Origin: Bacteroides sp.
GTDB lineage: Bacteria; Bacteroidota; Bacteroidia; Bacteroidales; Bacteroidaceae
Assembly: GCF_028690125.1 (NCBI RefSeq)
Contig: NZ_JAQVBV010000012.1
Coordinates: forward strand, 62,001 to 126,000
DNA length: 64,000 nucleotides
Direction: 5' to 3'
Shown: positions 10,762 through 20,945 of the stretch, in pieces
Position numbering within the stretch: the first letter of the stretch is position 1
Layout: the number at the start of each line of letters is the position of its first letter
Notes under the pieces: model-generated
The model's input: the letters and a program-made list of their open reading frames with translations, nothing else
Databases searched by the model: none
Told to the model about the DNA's origin: nothing
Program-made: the position numbers and the translations under genes

Positions 10762-12627
10762 TTGGAAACAAATAAACAAAACGAATGTGAGTTCTTATAT
10801 AAATTAATGAATAATGCTCACATTGGCTGGTGGATAGCAGATTTGAAATCAGAGACATACTTTTGTTCTGATTTCGTCACCCGGTTACTAGGGCTGGATG
10901 AAACTCGTACAATAAGTTTCCAAGACTTCAACAGCCGTATCCTGAAGGAGGATCATAATCATACCAACTCATTATCTTTCCATGAATTACAAAAAACAAT
11001 CGAAGAAGTTTATTTGCTCGGAACGATTCAAGGTAATATATGGGTTCGAAGTAAAATTAGCTATCAAGAAACAGATGAAGAAGGCTACATAAAAATATAC
11101 GGCATCTTAGAGACACAAGATGGACCTCGAATCGCTTCTGCTGATCAAGCATTACAAAATAGCGAACGCATCCTTCACAATATTTATAAAAATCTGCCTG
11201 TAAGCATTGAATTATATGACAAGAACGGAAACTTGATTGATTTAAATAAAAAAGAACTCGAAATGCTCCGTTTAGTCAGCAAAGAAAATATCTTAGGAAT
11301 CAATATATTCAAGAACCCTGTACTTCCGGAAGAGATAAAACAAAAGCTCAAAGATCATGAAGATGCAGATTTCTCATACCGATACGACTTCTCCAAAATC
11401 AACGGATATTATAAATCGGAGACAGTAACCGGAGGTATTGACTTGATGACAAGAGTTACAACATTATATGATCATAGCCATCAACTTACAAACTATTTGT
11501 TAATCAATGTAGACCAGACCGAAAACACGATTGCTTATAATAAAATTCAAGAATTTAAAAGTTTCTTTGATCTAATAGGAAATTATGCCAAAGTAGGATA
11601 TGCACTTTTCAATATACAAAGTCGAAAAGGATATGCTCTTGACAGTTGGTATAAAAACATGGGAGAGAAGAAAGGTACTCCTTTAGCAGAAATTATTGGT
11701 ATTTACTCACATTTCCACCCTGAAGATCAAGCGCGTTTACTTAGTTATTTTCCGGAAATATTAAATGGAAATAAAAATCAGGTTTTTACTGATGTTCGAA
11801 TATGCAGAGAAGATGGAAATTATAGCTGGACACGAATCAATGCAATAGTCAGAGACTATCGCCCACAGGATAATATTATTGAAATGATTTGTATCAACTT
11901 TGATATCACCGAGTTGAAAGAAACAGAACACAAACTCATAAAAGCTAAAGAAAAAGCAGAAGAAGCTGACCGGTTAAAGTCATCATTTCTTGCAAACATG
12001 AGTCATGAGATACGAACTCCTCTCAATGCCATCGTCGGATTTTCCAGTATGTTACTTGAGACAACTAACAAAGAAGAAAAATTAGAATACGCCAATATCA
12101 TTGAAAAAAATAATCAGCTCCTATTACAGTTGATTTCAGATATTCTCGATTTATCGAAGATTGAAGCCGGTACTTTCGATATAATTATGGAAAAGATAGA
12201 TGCACGACAACTTTGCCATGAATTAGTCCAAACAATGCAACTAAAAGCCAAGCCTAATGTAGAACTTCGGTTAGCTCCCAATTTGCCTGAACTTAGCTTC
12301 ATCAGTGACAAAAATAGAGTACGTCAGGTTTTACTGAACTTTATAACCAATGCTCTAAAATTTACCATGGAGGGCAACATTACCATTAGCTACCAGACAG
12401 ATGGAAAAACTGCAAAATTTTCCGTTCAAGATACAGGAATTGGTATTGCTCCCGAGAAACAACAAAGTGTATTCAACCGATTTGTAAAACTCAATAGCTT
12501 TATTTCGGGTACAGGTCTTGGACTTTCTATCTGCCAGAGTATCATTACACAATTGGGAGGAGAAATAGGTGTAAAATCAGAGTTGGGAAAAGGATCCTGT
12601 TTTTGGTTTACACATCCATTGAATTAA
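10762..12627 (+). CDS. Soluble PAS-domain sensor histidine kinase
   Basis: About 621 aa. No ATG fits the 5' end: a stop lies in frame at 10711 and the first candidate is TTG at 10762, while the first ATG is at 10807 inside the first PAS-like domain. I favour the TTG. There is no membrane segment. The N-terminal ~380 residues contain two or three PAS-like domains, including a PAC-like segment ([14 protein letters not shown]). Then follow a coiled linker, HisKA with phosphorylated His415 in [11 protein letters not shown], and HATPase_c with N box [20 protein letters not shown] and GTGLGLSIC. There is no receiver domain, so it must pass phosphate to a separate partner. The signal is unknown. It is divergent from gpmA. 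Confidence 0.88.
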   Translation: METNKQNECEFLYKLMNNAHIGWWIADLKSETYFCSDFVTRLLGLDETRTISFQDFNSRILKEDHNHTNSLSFHELQKTIEEVYLLGTIQGNIWVRSKISYQETDEEGYIKIYGILETQDGPRIASADQALQNSERILHNIYKNLPVSIELYDKNGNLIDLNKKELEMLRLVSKENILGINIFKNPVLPEEIKQKLKDHEDADFSYRYDFSKINGYYKSETVTGGIDLMTRVTTLYDHSHQLTNYLLINVDQTENTIAYNKIQEFKSFFDLIGNYAKVGYALFNIQSRKGYALDSWYKNMGEKKGTPLAEIIGIYSHFHPEDQARLLSYFPEILNGNKNQVFTDVRICREDGNYSWTRINAIVRDYRPQDNIIEMICINFDITELKETEHKLIKAKEKAEEADRLKSSFLANMSHEIRTPLNAIVGFSSMLLETTNKEEKLEYANIIEKNNQLLLQLISDILDLSKIEAGTFDIIMEKIDARQLCHELVQTMQLKAKPNVELRLAPNLPELSFISDKNRVRQVLLNFITNALKFTMEGNITISYQTDGKTAKFSVQDTGIGIAPEKQQSVFNRFVKLNSFISGTGLGLSICQSIITQLGGEIGVKSELGKGSCFWFTHPLN

Positions 12628-12642
12628 CACAATATACTTTTT

Positions 12643-12901
12643 ATGCAACAGCCTCAATATATTCACATTGAAGGTGCCCAAAGTATAGTTATCTTCATTC
12701 ACGGCATTGTAGAAGGACCGAACCAATTTCTCCATTTAATGGGTATTGGAAGCTCCGCAGGATACTCCGTTGCCTCTTTATTACTACCCGGACATGGTGG
12801 TAGTAGCAAAGAATAAGATCTCTTCTTTATTTATTCATGCAGAAAAGAGTGTAGAGACTTTATATGCTTTTTTCTTTCGTTTCCTAAAAAACAGAAAATA
12901 A
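12643..12901 (+). pseudogene. Alpha/beta hydrolase remnant with internal deletion
   Basis: A 57-codon ORF (12643-12816) gives the N-terminus of an alpha/beta hydrolase: VIFIHGIVEGPNQF (oxyanion-hole HG) and SLLLPGHGGSSKE, then a stop. Immediately after, in another frame, 12815-12901 reads KISSLFIHAEKSVETLYAFFFRFLKN, which looks like the C-terminal LFIHAEKD strand-turn of the same family. The core with the nucleophile elbow and catalytic Asp/His is gone. It sits just behind the histidine kinase and before the convergent MG2-like gene. The N-terminal match is convincing; the C-terminal match is weaker. Confidence 0.55.
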
Positions 12902-12937
12902 TTCACGATGACTATAATTATATTTTCCCTTATTTTT

Positions 12938-15538
12938 CTATTCCACATTAGCACTAAGGTACGTGATATGACCAATCAATCCACCTTTCAACATGTCTAC
13001 CTGTATCACAATTGGATTAGAATATTGCTCATTATAACAATTGATGATAGCTTTTCCATCCTCATTAGTCTCTACAGAGGGATCCCAATACAATGTCCGC
13101 CGATTATATTGTGACGGAGTGTCTGGTATCAGATCATCATAAGCGGATGCATAAAACTCCAATGGTCGGGTATAACCCTGTATAAACGTACGCCGAGTTC
13201 CTCTTGCGGCTCTCATACTTTTATTCATCAAATCCTTATAAGGAAGAGGAATAATGTAGATCGCAATATAAGTATCAAGATCACTAACATTAGTCGAGCC
13301 ATCATCTTCCTTCGCAAAAAGAAATGGTGAGCCGGACGACTCGTTTGATAAAGATTTGGAATTACCAATAATATAATCATTAAAAGCTTTTCCTCCTTCA
13401 CAAATCACAATCTTTTCAATACCGTCTATCTCTGTTTCCATCATTTTTCTTTCTATAGGAGAAAGAATATGATTATTCATTATATAACGAATACGTCGAT
13501 TTTTATATTCACTGCCATCCGTAGTACGATTCCAAGTAAAGTCAGGATTGACCATATCCATAAACTCATTAATCGTAAATACATCCTTACCCTTATCACG
13601 CAACTCATCTACCATCTGGGCAACATAATAATAAGCATCTACACTTTTTTCAAATACATCCGTCGTCAAATTATCTTCTTTACGTTTTCGTGTTATTTCC
13701 ACCTCATCAAGTAAATATTGATGTTCACCATCTTTACTAATAGAATCCAGATACAGAGAATCCGCACGATCTGCCATACTAGTCCATATATCTTTATTCA
13801 TCCGTTGTGGATACCACTCCTGAGAAGCATATCTTCGCGGTATAGGTGAGAAGTTACGATCAATAAAAACAGATCTATCGGTCCTTATCTTAGCAGTGGG
13901 ACTACTCGTTTGGAATATAGCTTCTCTGATACCTTCAAAATCAGCAATAGGGATACTAAAGCGCCCATGCTCACCTGTTTTCGTTTTTCCAATAACGAAG
14001 TCCTCATCTTCTTTCACAGTAATAATCATATCTAAATTCTCCTTTTCCTTCTTTAGTACAGAAGACTTAATTTGTCCATCCAGCCAAAGATCAGTTTCCA
14101 CCTTTTGTAAAAGATGTGGAGGTTCATTCGCAATAATAGATGACATATCATACTTTCGCCAACCATGTATCATCATTACCAAATCCAACTCTCGAAGCTT
14201 TTGAGTAGTTATATCAGTAAAATAATATCCAGGTTGATGAATATATCCTTTCAGATCAGATGTCAGTAGCATATCAGTAAAAAGATTATTATCATACTCA
14301 GCATAATCCGAACGTACAGCATCACGAATAGCAACAGAGAAAGTTCCCCTTACGGGTTTACCCTGTTTATCTGTCACCTGCACTTCACATTGAATCGGCT
14401 TATAAGGTAAATATACACCTTGAGTTCCCGAAACAGACATTAAAAGTTTATCTTTAGGTTGAACAAAACAAAAACGTTCACACAACGTTTCTCCACTTTT
14501 ATTCAATAAAGTAATCTGGTATACTCCACCAGGAAAATCCCGAGTTCTTATCAAAAAGCCTAATGGATCATTTTTGGGGCTCCGAAATGCCTTATATACA
14601 TATGGACGTCCATCTTTACTTATAAACACAGCTATATCGTCTTCTGGCGTAATGGAATTACAACTTACTGAAACAAATAGACCACCGGCAGCATCATATA
14701 CACTCATCACATATCCAGCAGACAAAGCAGTCGGCAGAGGAAAAGAATATTCTTTCCCCTTATAATTCACTTTAGTTAAAGCAACATCTTTACCAGCTGT
14801 AGGTGTGTATGAAAAGATTCCCATACCGTCCCGTTGTGTTTCCAGCTTCGCTAATTCGTTACCCAACTTATCCACAACCGTCCCAAATAGTTGAACTTCC
14901 TTATCCTCCTTACTCTCGACTTTAAAAGCCACACGAGAAGTAATCCCTTCTACCAAAGAACCTCCTTCGGGAAAAAACTGAATAGCAAGTTTACCTTTCG
15001 CTCCCTCCAGACGCTTATTCATTGATTTATTCAAATCATAATTTGTCACTATTTGCTTAGGATGTTCTCCTTGTTCTGATTGATAGATAGGTAAAACACG
15101 GGAAAAATAATTTGGTTGATCAAAAGCAAGCATCCATCTTGTATATGCTCTGATTTCATAAAAGCCAGACATAAAAGATTTATCCAAGATAAGCTGTCCA
15201 CATCCTTCTCCATTGTTTAATTTCACAATGTGCTTTTGTGCAACATACCCAGATTGGTCAAGCAATTCCACATACAGAGGTTTGCTAATAGGACTTGGTG
15301 TTGTATGTTCGGCTAATGTCACATACGCTTTAAACCAAATAGTATCTCCCACATAATAACTAGTATTATCCAAATGCAGATATGCTTTTTCCCTCGGATA
15401 ACTATTTGCAAAAGCGATTGCCCTATCGAAATAGGAATGAAAAATAGAATCAGCATCAGAGACAGGTGACATAGCCCAAGTACTTCCGAATCTTCCCAAA
15501 AACGCCAAAACAAACAATAATAAACAGCGTATATTCAT
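12938..15538 (-). CDS. Large exported MG2-like / plug-like surface protein
   Basis: 866 aa with a signal peptide (about residues 1-22). Residues ~45-150 form a macroglobulin MG2-like beta domain (EKAYLHLDNTSYYVGDTIWFKAYV), a type common in Bacteroidetes envelope proteins. Further beta-rich repeats follow, with recurring 'FPEGGSLVEG', 'GKPVRGTFSVAIRDA' and 'KTGEHGRFSIP' elements, the last like carboxypeptidase-regulatory folds. The C-terminal ~250 residues (from EITRKRKEDN) resemble a TonB-receptor plug-like segment with the ending TLYWDPSVETNEDGKA seen in this family. No outer-membrane barrel is present. It lies 51 bases downstream of a TonB-type gene on the same strand. The function is unknown; an envelope role coupled to TonB is inference. 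Confidence 0.7.
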   Translation of the reverse strand: MNIRCLLLFVLAFLGRFGSTWAMSPVSDADSIFHSYFDRAIAFANSYPREKAYLHLDNTSYYVGDTIWFKAYVTLAEHTTPSPISKPLYVELLDQSGYVAQKHIVKLNNGEGCGQLILDKSFMSGFYEIRAYTRWMLAFDQPNYFSRVLPIYQSEQGEHPKQIVTNYDLNKSMNKRLEGAKGKLAIQFFPEGGSLVEGITSRVAFKVESKEDKEVQLFGTVVDKLGNELAKLETQRDGMGIFSYTPTAGKDVALTKVNYKGKEYSFPLPTALSAGYVMSVYDAAGGLFVSVSCNSITPEDDIAVFISKDGRPYVYKAFRSPKNDPLGFLIRTRDFPGGVYQITLLNKSGETLCERFCFVQPKDKLLMSVSGTQGVYLPYKPIQCEVQVTDKQGKPVRGTFSVAIRDAVRSDYAEYDNNLFTDMLLTSDLKGYIHQPGYYFTDITTQKLRELDLVMMIHGWRKYDMSSIIANEPPHLLQKVETDLWLDGQIKSSVLKKEKENLDMIITVKEDEDFVIGKTKTGEHGRFSIPIADFEGIREAIFQTSSPTAKIRTDRSVFIDRNFSPIPRRYASQEWYPQRMNKDIWTSMADRADSLYLDSISKDGEHQYLLDEVEITRKRKEDNLTTDVFEKSVDAYYYVAQMVDELRDKGKDVFTINEFMDMVNPDFTWNRTTDGSEYKNRRIRYIMNNHILSPIERKMMETEIDGIEKIVICEGGKAFNDYIIGNSKSLSNESSGSPFLFAKEDDGSTNVSDLDTYIAIYIIPLPYKDLMNKSMRAARGTRRTFIQGYTRPLEFYASAYDDLIPDTPSQYNRRTLYWDPSVETNEDGKAIINCYNEQYSNPIVIQVDMLKGGLIGHITYLSANVE

Positions 15539-15589
15539 AATTTTAGAACTTTATTATCCAATCCCAAACTTAACTAAAAAATGTTTGAA

Positions 15590-16471
15590 CTATGGCAATT
15601 TAAAATCCACTATTACTGAAGTCCAAATATTCTGTATTGTGTCTCCTTTTTTTCCCGGAGTCCACTTTGGCATATTGTTTACTATACGAAGAGCTTCGGC
15701 ATCGAGTCGGGAGGATACTCCCCGCTTCACTTCTACCATTTTTCGGCTACCATCCTTTAGAACTACAAATTTAATCTCCACACTTCCCTGTTCTTTCTTT
15801 TTTATCGAAGCTTTTGGATATTTCACATTTTCTTTCAAATAAGTATCTAATGCTTCTTTTCCTCCAGGAAATTCTGGTTTAACGATTGTATCATTCTCAC
15901 CTCCTGTGGTTAAATTAGAAACTTTATTGAGAAATTGCCCCATCGTAATTACATTCGGATCACGATACTCATCTTTGGGAGGGCGAAAGGTCACAGGAAT
16001 CGTATAACGGACACTAACTGGTTCACCCTTATTTTTTCCAGGAATCCATTTCGGCATAGTTTCAACAGCAATTATTGCCTCTTTATCCAAATATGGTTCA
16101 AGACCACGTGCAATTTTCACATCAGAAACCTTACCATCCTTTCTCACTATAAGTTGTACAATCACCCGTCCTTCTATTTTCTGAAGCTCTACTGGATACT
16201 GAATTTTATTAGCTAAATATTCCAACATAGCTTTTTGTCCTCCTGGAAAAATTGGCATTTCTTCTGCAACTTCATAAATAGAATCAATATTTACTTTGGG
16301 TAGAGAAATTGAATCAGACATCTGCGCCAACTCAATCTGTACATAATTTCTATCGGGACAGAAACTAATAACTCTTGATGATGCCTCAGCATCCCCTAAT
16401 GTAATCATAAAAGCAGCTACCAGAATTATCCTGTTAGTTCTTTTAGTCTGTTTTTTTTGTAGGTTTCTCAT
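15590..16471 (-). CDS. TonB-family protein with two C-terminal TonB domains
   Basis: 293 aa. A basic N-terminus and a single hydrophobic segment (residues ~14-28) act as signal or anchor. Two tandem TonB_C domains follow: residues ~70-170 (FPGGQKAMLEYLANKIQYP ... MPKWIPGKNKGEPVSVRY) and ~205-293 (FPGGKEALDTYLKENVKYP ... MPKWTPGKKGDTIQNIW). The long Pro/Lys-rich periplasmic spacer of a classical TonB is absent. Such short repeats of TonB_C occur in Bacteroidetes next to BlaR-type peptidases and surface proteins. Cotranscription with the MG2/plug-like gene suggests a dedicated partner; no ExbB/ExbD is nearby. Confidence 0.82.
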   Translation of the reverse strand: MRNLQKKQTKRTNRIILVAAFMITLGDAEASSRVISFCPDRNYVQIELAQMSDSISLPKVNIDSIYEVAEEMPIFPGGQKAMLEYLANKIQYPVELQKIEGRVIVQLIVRKDGKVSDVKIARGLEPYLDKEAIIAVETMPKWIPGKNKGEPVSVRYTIPVTFRPPKDEYRDPNVITMGQFLNKVSNLTTGGENDTIVKPEFPGGKEALDTYLKENVKYPKASIKKKEQGSVEIKFVVLKDGSRKMVEVKRGVSSRLDAEALRIVNNMPKWTPGKKGDTIQNIWTSVIVDFKLP

Positions 16472-16581
16472 TATTCTAAACAGAATTTAAGTTTTAATCT
16501 TTCAAATATCCGGAAAAACAAATACAAACATGAATAATATCTATTCAAAAAATAGTAAAATTGTGTATTTCGCATAAAAAA

Positions 16582-17694
16582 TTACCTTTTTAATTCCAGT
16601 AAAGCTGCTAAATGTAATGCACGTTCAATAACCTGATCCATATTATAATACTTATATTCAGCAAGTCTCCCTCCGAAATACACATTTAGCTGTTGTCGGG
16701 ATAACTCACTATATTTTTCGTAAAGAACATTATTCTTATCATTATTAATAGGATAATAAGGTTCATCACCTAATTGAAAAGTCAAAGGATACTCTTTAGT
16801 AATCACAGTATCCGGCTGACAACCGAATTCAAAATGTTTATGTTCAATTATGCGTGTAAAAGGAGTTTCCGAATCCGTATAATTGACTACTGCATTACCT
16901 TGGAAATTAGCTTGATTCTCTAATTCAGTTGTTTCAAATCGCAAACTGCGATATTCCAAAGCACCGTAGCAATAGTCAAAGTATCGGTCAATCTCTCCTG
17001 TATAAACTACCGCATCAGCTAAACTATTCAGATATCCTTTATCTGAAAAATAATCAGTACCCAATACAACCTCACTTCCTGATAACATCTCTTCTATGAT
17101 GGGAGTATATCCTCCAATGGGAATCCCCTGATATTTATCATCAAAATAGTTATTATCAAAAGTAAAACGTACTGGTAAACGCCGAATGATAAAAGCTGGA
17201 AGATCAACAGCTTTTTTTCCCCATTGTTTTTCCGTATATCCCTTTATTAACTTTTCATAAATATCCTTTCCCACAAGGGATATAGCCTGTTCTTCTAAAT
17301 TAGACGGAGCTTCTATACCTGCTTCTCTCCTCTGAGATTCTATTTTCTCTAAAGCCTCAGCAGGAGTTATCACTCCCCACATTCGACAAAATGTATTCAT
17401 ATTAAAGGGCAAATTATATAGTTCACCTTTATAATTTGCCAATGGAGAATTGGTATATCTATTAAATTCACTAAATGAATTCAAGTAATCCCATACAACT
17501 TTATTATTAGTATGAAAGATGTGAGCTCCGTATTTGTGAACAATAATATCTTTCATTTTTTCAGTATAGATATTGCCTCCGAGGTGATTACGTTTATCAA
17601 TCACTATACATAATTTCCCTTTTGCAGTCAATTCGTGTGCAACAACCGAACCAAATAATCCGCTACCAACTATTAAATAATCATATTTCTTCAT
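16582..17694 (-). CDS. glf: UDP-galactopyranose mutase
   Basis: 370 aa, full length. The FAD-binding Rossmann motif is LIVGSGLFGSVVAHEL, followed by RNHLGGNIYTE; the conserved YGAHIFHTNN, FNMNTFCRMWG and KGYTEKQWGKK blocks are all present, as is the C-terminal FGGRLAEYKYYNMDQVI. It converts UDP-galactopyranose to UDP-galactofuranose in the cytoplasm. It is the last gene of the glycosyltransferase run on this strand, 49 bases behind the GT32-GT4 fusion, so Galf is probably one of the sugars transferred. A decayed second copy of the same gene lies at 24478-24825. Confidence 0.96.
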   Translation of the reverse strand: MKKYDYLIVGSGLFGSVVAHELTAKGKLCIVIDKRNHLGGNIYTEKMKDIIVHKYGAHIFHTNNKVVWDYLNSFSEFNRYTNSPLANYKGELYNLPFNMNTFCRMWGVITPAEALEKIESQRREAGIEAPSNLEEQAISLVGKDIYEKLIKGYTEKQWGKKAVDLPAFIIRRLPVRFTFDNNYFDDKYQGIPIGGYTPIIEEMLSGSEVVLGTDYFSDKGYLNSLADAVVYTGEIDRYFDYCYGALEYRSLRFETTELENQANFQGNAVVNYTDSETPFTRIIEHKHFEFGCQPDTVITKEYPLTFQLGDEPYYPINNDKNNVLYEKYSELSRQQLNVYFGGRLAEYKYYNMDQVIERALHLAALLELKR

Positions 17695-17743
17695 ATTATC
17701 ATAAGATTCTGCTTAATATTAATTTTTATTTCAACATATATTA

Positions 17744-19681
17744 TTATTTACTCAACAACTGATTAAATAATTCTTCATATTGCCTAGCTATTATTTTTAT
17801 ATCATATTTCTTTTCTATACAAATTCTTGCATTATTAGACAGCTCATCAATTAATTCTCTGCTACTTAGTGACCATTCTATTCCTTCCGATAAGTCTCTT
17901 TCATCAACATAACGAGCAAGATATCCGGTTTTCTTATGTTCTATTATACTCTCTGGCCCTGTTCCCAAGAAGGAAATAACAGGAGTTGCACATGCCATAG
18001 CCTCTGTTACAGTTTGTCCAAAGGCTTCCTCTAATGAGGGCACAATCATAACATCTGCTGCAGAATATGCCAATTGTAAGATATATTGGTCACGTATATA
18101 TCCTAAAAATTTAGTTGGAATATCTAAATCTAGTACTTGTGTATCAGCACCAAAAACAACAAAATAATACTCATCTTTATGCTTCTCCGACAAAATCCGA
18201 AGAGCTTTTAGCAAGAATTGAAACCCCTTTCGAGGATCGAAAGCATTGATAGCACCAAAAAGAATAATTTTTTTATTTAATGAAATTTTCAAAGCCTTTC
18301 TTGCAATCTGCTTATTTACTGGATAATACAATTCAAGATCTAAGCCATTAGGAATAACATGAACTTCTTTATCTTTTAATAAAACACTATTTTCCACAAC
18401 ATTTTTCATCCAAAGAGTAGGAACCACTACTGTCATATCTATTTTTTTCCAAGCTTCTTCTTTACGTTTCCAAATTTCATAAGATAAATCATTATCGTCA
18501 ATAGATCCTAGTTTAGGACACTTCCCACATTCTGTAAGATACCTCTTACAATCCCCATAATAATAACAACCTCCAGTAAAAGCCCAGCAATCAGGTAATC
18601 GCCATATCACTTTCCCTTGAATTCTCCCAATGTCCTCAATAGTAACAAACCCACCATTAATTCCATGTAATACCACAATCTTCGGATTAAATTGTTCTAT
18701 ATTTTTAATCAGATCTATGCCGACTACAGCAGGAGAGAAACCATGCGTAGATATCGAATATTGAGGATAAACTTGAAGAGGTAACATATCACGATCATAA
18801 CCGCAGATCTCATCCTTCTCTCTTGATGCAATATGAACTTCGTCAAATATATTCCTATTGGCAGTCATACCAGAATTCAATACTAACATTTTAGATCTAA
18901 GTCCAATTTTTCGTAGTCCCATATGAATTCTATAACCAGCATTAAAAGCTCCACCAACACACCCCACTGATGTACTTATGTATAATACATCAGTAAGTCT
19001 TTTAGGCATAATCCGGCCTTTATTTCTTTTTTCTTTTTTATAATAACAAATAGCATAAGCTTTTGAAGCTTTTTCTTGTATATAATCCTTTAAAAAAAGT
19101 TGATGTTCGCATATTTTAATTTCATATCTAGTACAAGGATTGCCTATACTAAAAGGTAGTATTGAAATTTCATCTTTAGCACTATATTTACAAAACATCT
19201 CATTTATAAAGGTATTTCCAGCTATTTCTATACAATGCTCTAAATTTTCTTTTAAATGCGATATTATAAACTTTAAAAATGGATGTTCTTTCTTTGAAAT
19301 TACAATCGAATCAGAAAGTATCTGATTATTTATGTCATGAGGATCAGTAAATAAAGAAAAAGATACATCTTCTATCAAATGATCAAAAGGTTGAATACAT
19401 TTAAAGTCTGAATCAACAAATACACCACCTTCACTATATAAGATAAAATTTCGAGCTACTCTCAATAAAAATTCATCATTTACATTATACTTAAATAAAT
19501 CAGGGAAATTATTTTGAATTAATGTTTTGACATCTTGTAAACTCCAAAGTTTATATTGCCATAAAGGATGTTTCAGTATCCATGTGTCATATAAGGCAGA
19601 TAAATAAACAGACAATTGAGAAGTATCATTTTCTTCTTGTATCTGATGTATTATTTGAGGTATTGTGTTTTTTATATCCAT
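17744..19681 (-). CDS. Bifunctional glycosyltransferase: GT32-like N-terminus, GT4-like C-terminus
   Basis: 645 aa. Residues ~1-215 resemble GT32 (OCH1/DXD-containing) enzymes: IPQIIHQIQ start, RVARNFILYSEGGVFVDSD with the DSD metal motif near residue 97. A second complete GT-B glycosyltransferase follows from residue ~225 (MPKRLTDVLYIST...GGAFNAGYRIHMGL), with the GT4 signature EEAFGQTVTEAMACATPVIS and the Rossmann GAINAFDPRKGFQF. So one polypeptide can probably add two sugars. Neither donor nor acceptor can be read off. It sits between glf and a GT71-like gene in the same operon. No membrane segment is visible. Confidence 0.85.
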   Translation of the reverse strand: MDIKNTIPQIIHQIQEENDTSQLSVYLSALYDTWILKHPLWQYKLWSLQDVKTLIQNNFPDLFKYNVNDEFLLRVARNFILYSEGGVFVDSDFKCIQPFDHLIEDVSFSLFTDPHDINNQILSDSIVISKKEHPFLKFIISHLKENLEHCIEIAGNTFINEMFCKYSAKDEISILPFSIGNPCTRYEIKICEHQLFLKDYIQEKASKAYAICYYKKEKRNKGRIMPKRLTDVLYISTSVGCVGGAFNAGYRIHMGLRKIGLRSKMLVLNSGMTANRNIFDEVHIASREKDEICGYDRDMLPLQVYPQYSISTHGFSPAVVGIDLIKNIEQFNPKIVVLHGINGGFVTIEDIGRIQGKVIWRLPDCWAFTGGCYYYGDCKRYLTECGKCPKLGSIDDNDLSYEIWKRKEEAWKKIDMTVVVPTLWMKNVVENSVLLKDKEVHVIPNGLDLELYYPVNKQIARKALKISLNKKIILFGAINAFDPRKGFQFLLKALRILSEKHKDEYYFVVFGADTQVLDLDIPTKFLGYIRDQYILQLAYSAADVMIVPSLEEAFGQTVTEAMACATPVISFLGTGPESIIEHKKTGYLARYVDERDLSEGIEWSLSSRELIDELSNNARICIEKKYDIKIIARQYEELFNQLLSK

Positions 19682-19749
19682 TTTGATTAAATTTAAAGTA
19701 TTTAATTAACTTATTCAACCATATAATCTACATATTCTACTAAGTGTAT

Positions 19750-19845
19750 TCAATCTCTCATTTCTTCTTTTCTTAATACAAAGAACAGTTTATATAATTC
19801 TGATATATCTTCTTTTAGAATCTTTTTCACAATATAATATATCAT
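19750..19845 (-). CDS. Possible 31-aa peptide between glycosyltransferase genes
   Basis: A short ORF in the 183-base spacer, 19 bases after the GT71-like stop and 68 bases before the next start. It begins MIYYIVKKILKED and is Lys/Glu/Leu-rich with a charged C-terminus. I do not recognise it. It may be a chance ORF or a leftover of a lost gene, as several spacers of this locus hold relics. Confidence 0.2.
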   Translation of the reverse strand: MIYYIVKKILKEDISELYKLFFVLRKEEMRD

Positions 19846-19864
19846 TTTTTTACCTATAATTTTA

Positions 19865-20944
19865 TTACAATCTTTGATAGAATTCTTCTTCCCTCAATGA
19901 TTGCAAATACTTCAAACATCGACTTTCCAAATCACCGAATAATGACTTGAAATCTAATAATGTTAAATCTCCTTCTAAATTCATCACATTCTTCGCTTTC
20001 TTAAAGTCTCTATATATAATATATATTTTCAGTACAGATTCTGCAGTAAATTTCTTGATTTTGTCCCATGTTTGATACTGGATATCGGTTTCATTCCACT
20101 TCAACAAGTTCCGATGTAGAAAAATAATACGACCATCAGGAGTATGTTGCGCCATTGTATGACCAATAAATAATCCATCTTCATCAATATATCCACATGA
20201 TGCAACTTCATGTTTTATAAAATAAAAAGGGGTTTTCAAAGCTAACCACGCAAAACGAAATGTATCTTTGTCCCCAATCAAATAATTATAATAAATATGA
20301 TTATTCATATTAAAATAAAGAGCCAAATTGAGTTCACGCCAACAAGTTTCTTTATTAATTAAAATCTGTCCACTTTCTTGTTCTTTATTACTGTTTGCAG
20401 GCACTCCCATTATTTCCCATATCTGATTGTTTTTATCTGTAGTCCAGAAATCCGGCCAAAACATTGCTCCGTACTCTTTATATTCTGGCAAATCAAATAG
20501 AAACTCAGGGTTCATTGTACAAATATTATCTGCATCCAAAAACAACACTTCTTTAAAATGACTAAATAATATTGCCATTGGTTTCATTACATAACCACTC
20601 ATATCAGGAGAAATATCATAAAAATCTTCCACATTATGACATGTTACATTTAACTTCATCAATACTTCATCAAGTTCCGGAGTAATCTCATTTCCTCTAT
20701 ACCAAATTTCAATTGGAAGATTACAATCCAATTCATTCCGAAGAACATTTATCAATATCCAACAGCAGGTAAAATAGTTTTTACCACCAGCGCAAATAAC
20801 AATCCCTCTCCCTTCAAAGTTATCTGGATAAGGTAATATATTATTAACAAAATCTTGCCAATGCTGAGTTATTACCTTTATATTTGATTTGGGTAAAACA
20901 AAATCCGTTGTTCTTATCCCATCTCGTTGAAAAACAAGTCTCAT
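19865..20944 (-). CDS. GT71-like (MNN1-type) glycosyltransferase
   Basis: 359 aa. The core matches alpha-mannosyltransferase MNN1-type enzymes: GRGIVICAGGKNYFTCCW, PIEIWYRGNE, MKPMAILFSHFKEVLFLDADN with the DAD metal motif near residue 140, GAMFWPDFW and ESGQILINKE. The family is best known in fungi and less common in bacteria. It adds a hexose from a nucleotide sugar; donor and acceptor are unknown. It is packed tightly (1 base) behind the GT2-GT4 fusion gene, so translation is probably coupled. No signal or membrane segment, hence cytoplasmic. Confidence 0.8.
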   Translation of the reverse strand: MRLVFQRDGIRTTDFVLPKSNIKVITQHWQDFVNNILPYPDNFEGRGIVICAGGKNYFTCCWILINVLRNELDCNLPIEIWYRGNEITPELDEVLMKLNVTCHNVEDFYDISPDMSGYVMKPMAILFSHFKEVLFLDADNICTMNPEFLFDLPEYKEYGAMFWPDFWTTDKNNQIWEIMGVPANSNKEQESGQILINKETCWRELNLALYFNMNNHIYYNYLIGDKDTFRFAWLALKTPFYFIKHEVASCGYIDEDGLFIGHTMAQHTPDGRIIFLHRNLLKWNETDIQYQTWDKIKKFTAESVLKIYIIYRDFKKAKNVMNLEGDLTLLDFKSLFGDLESRCLKYLQSLREEEFYQRL

Positions 20945-20945
20945 T

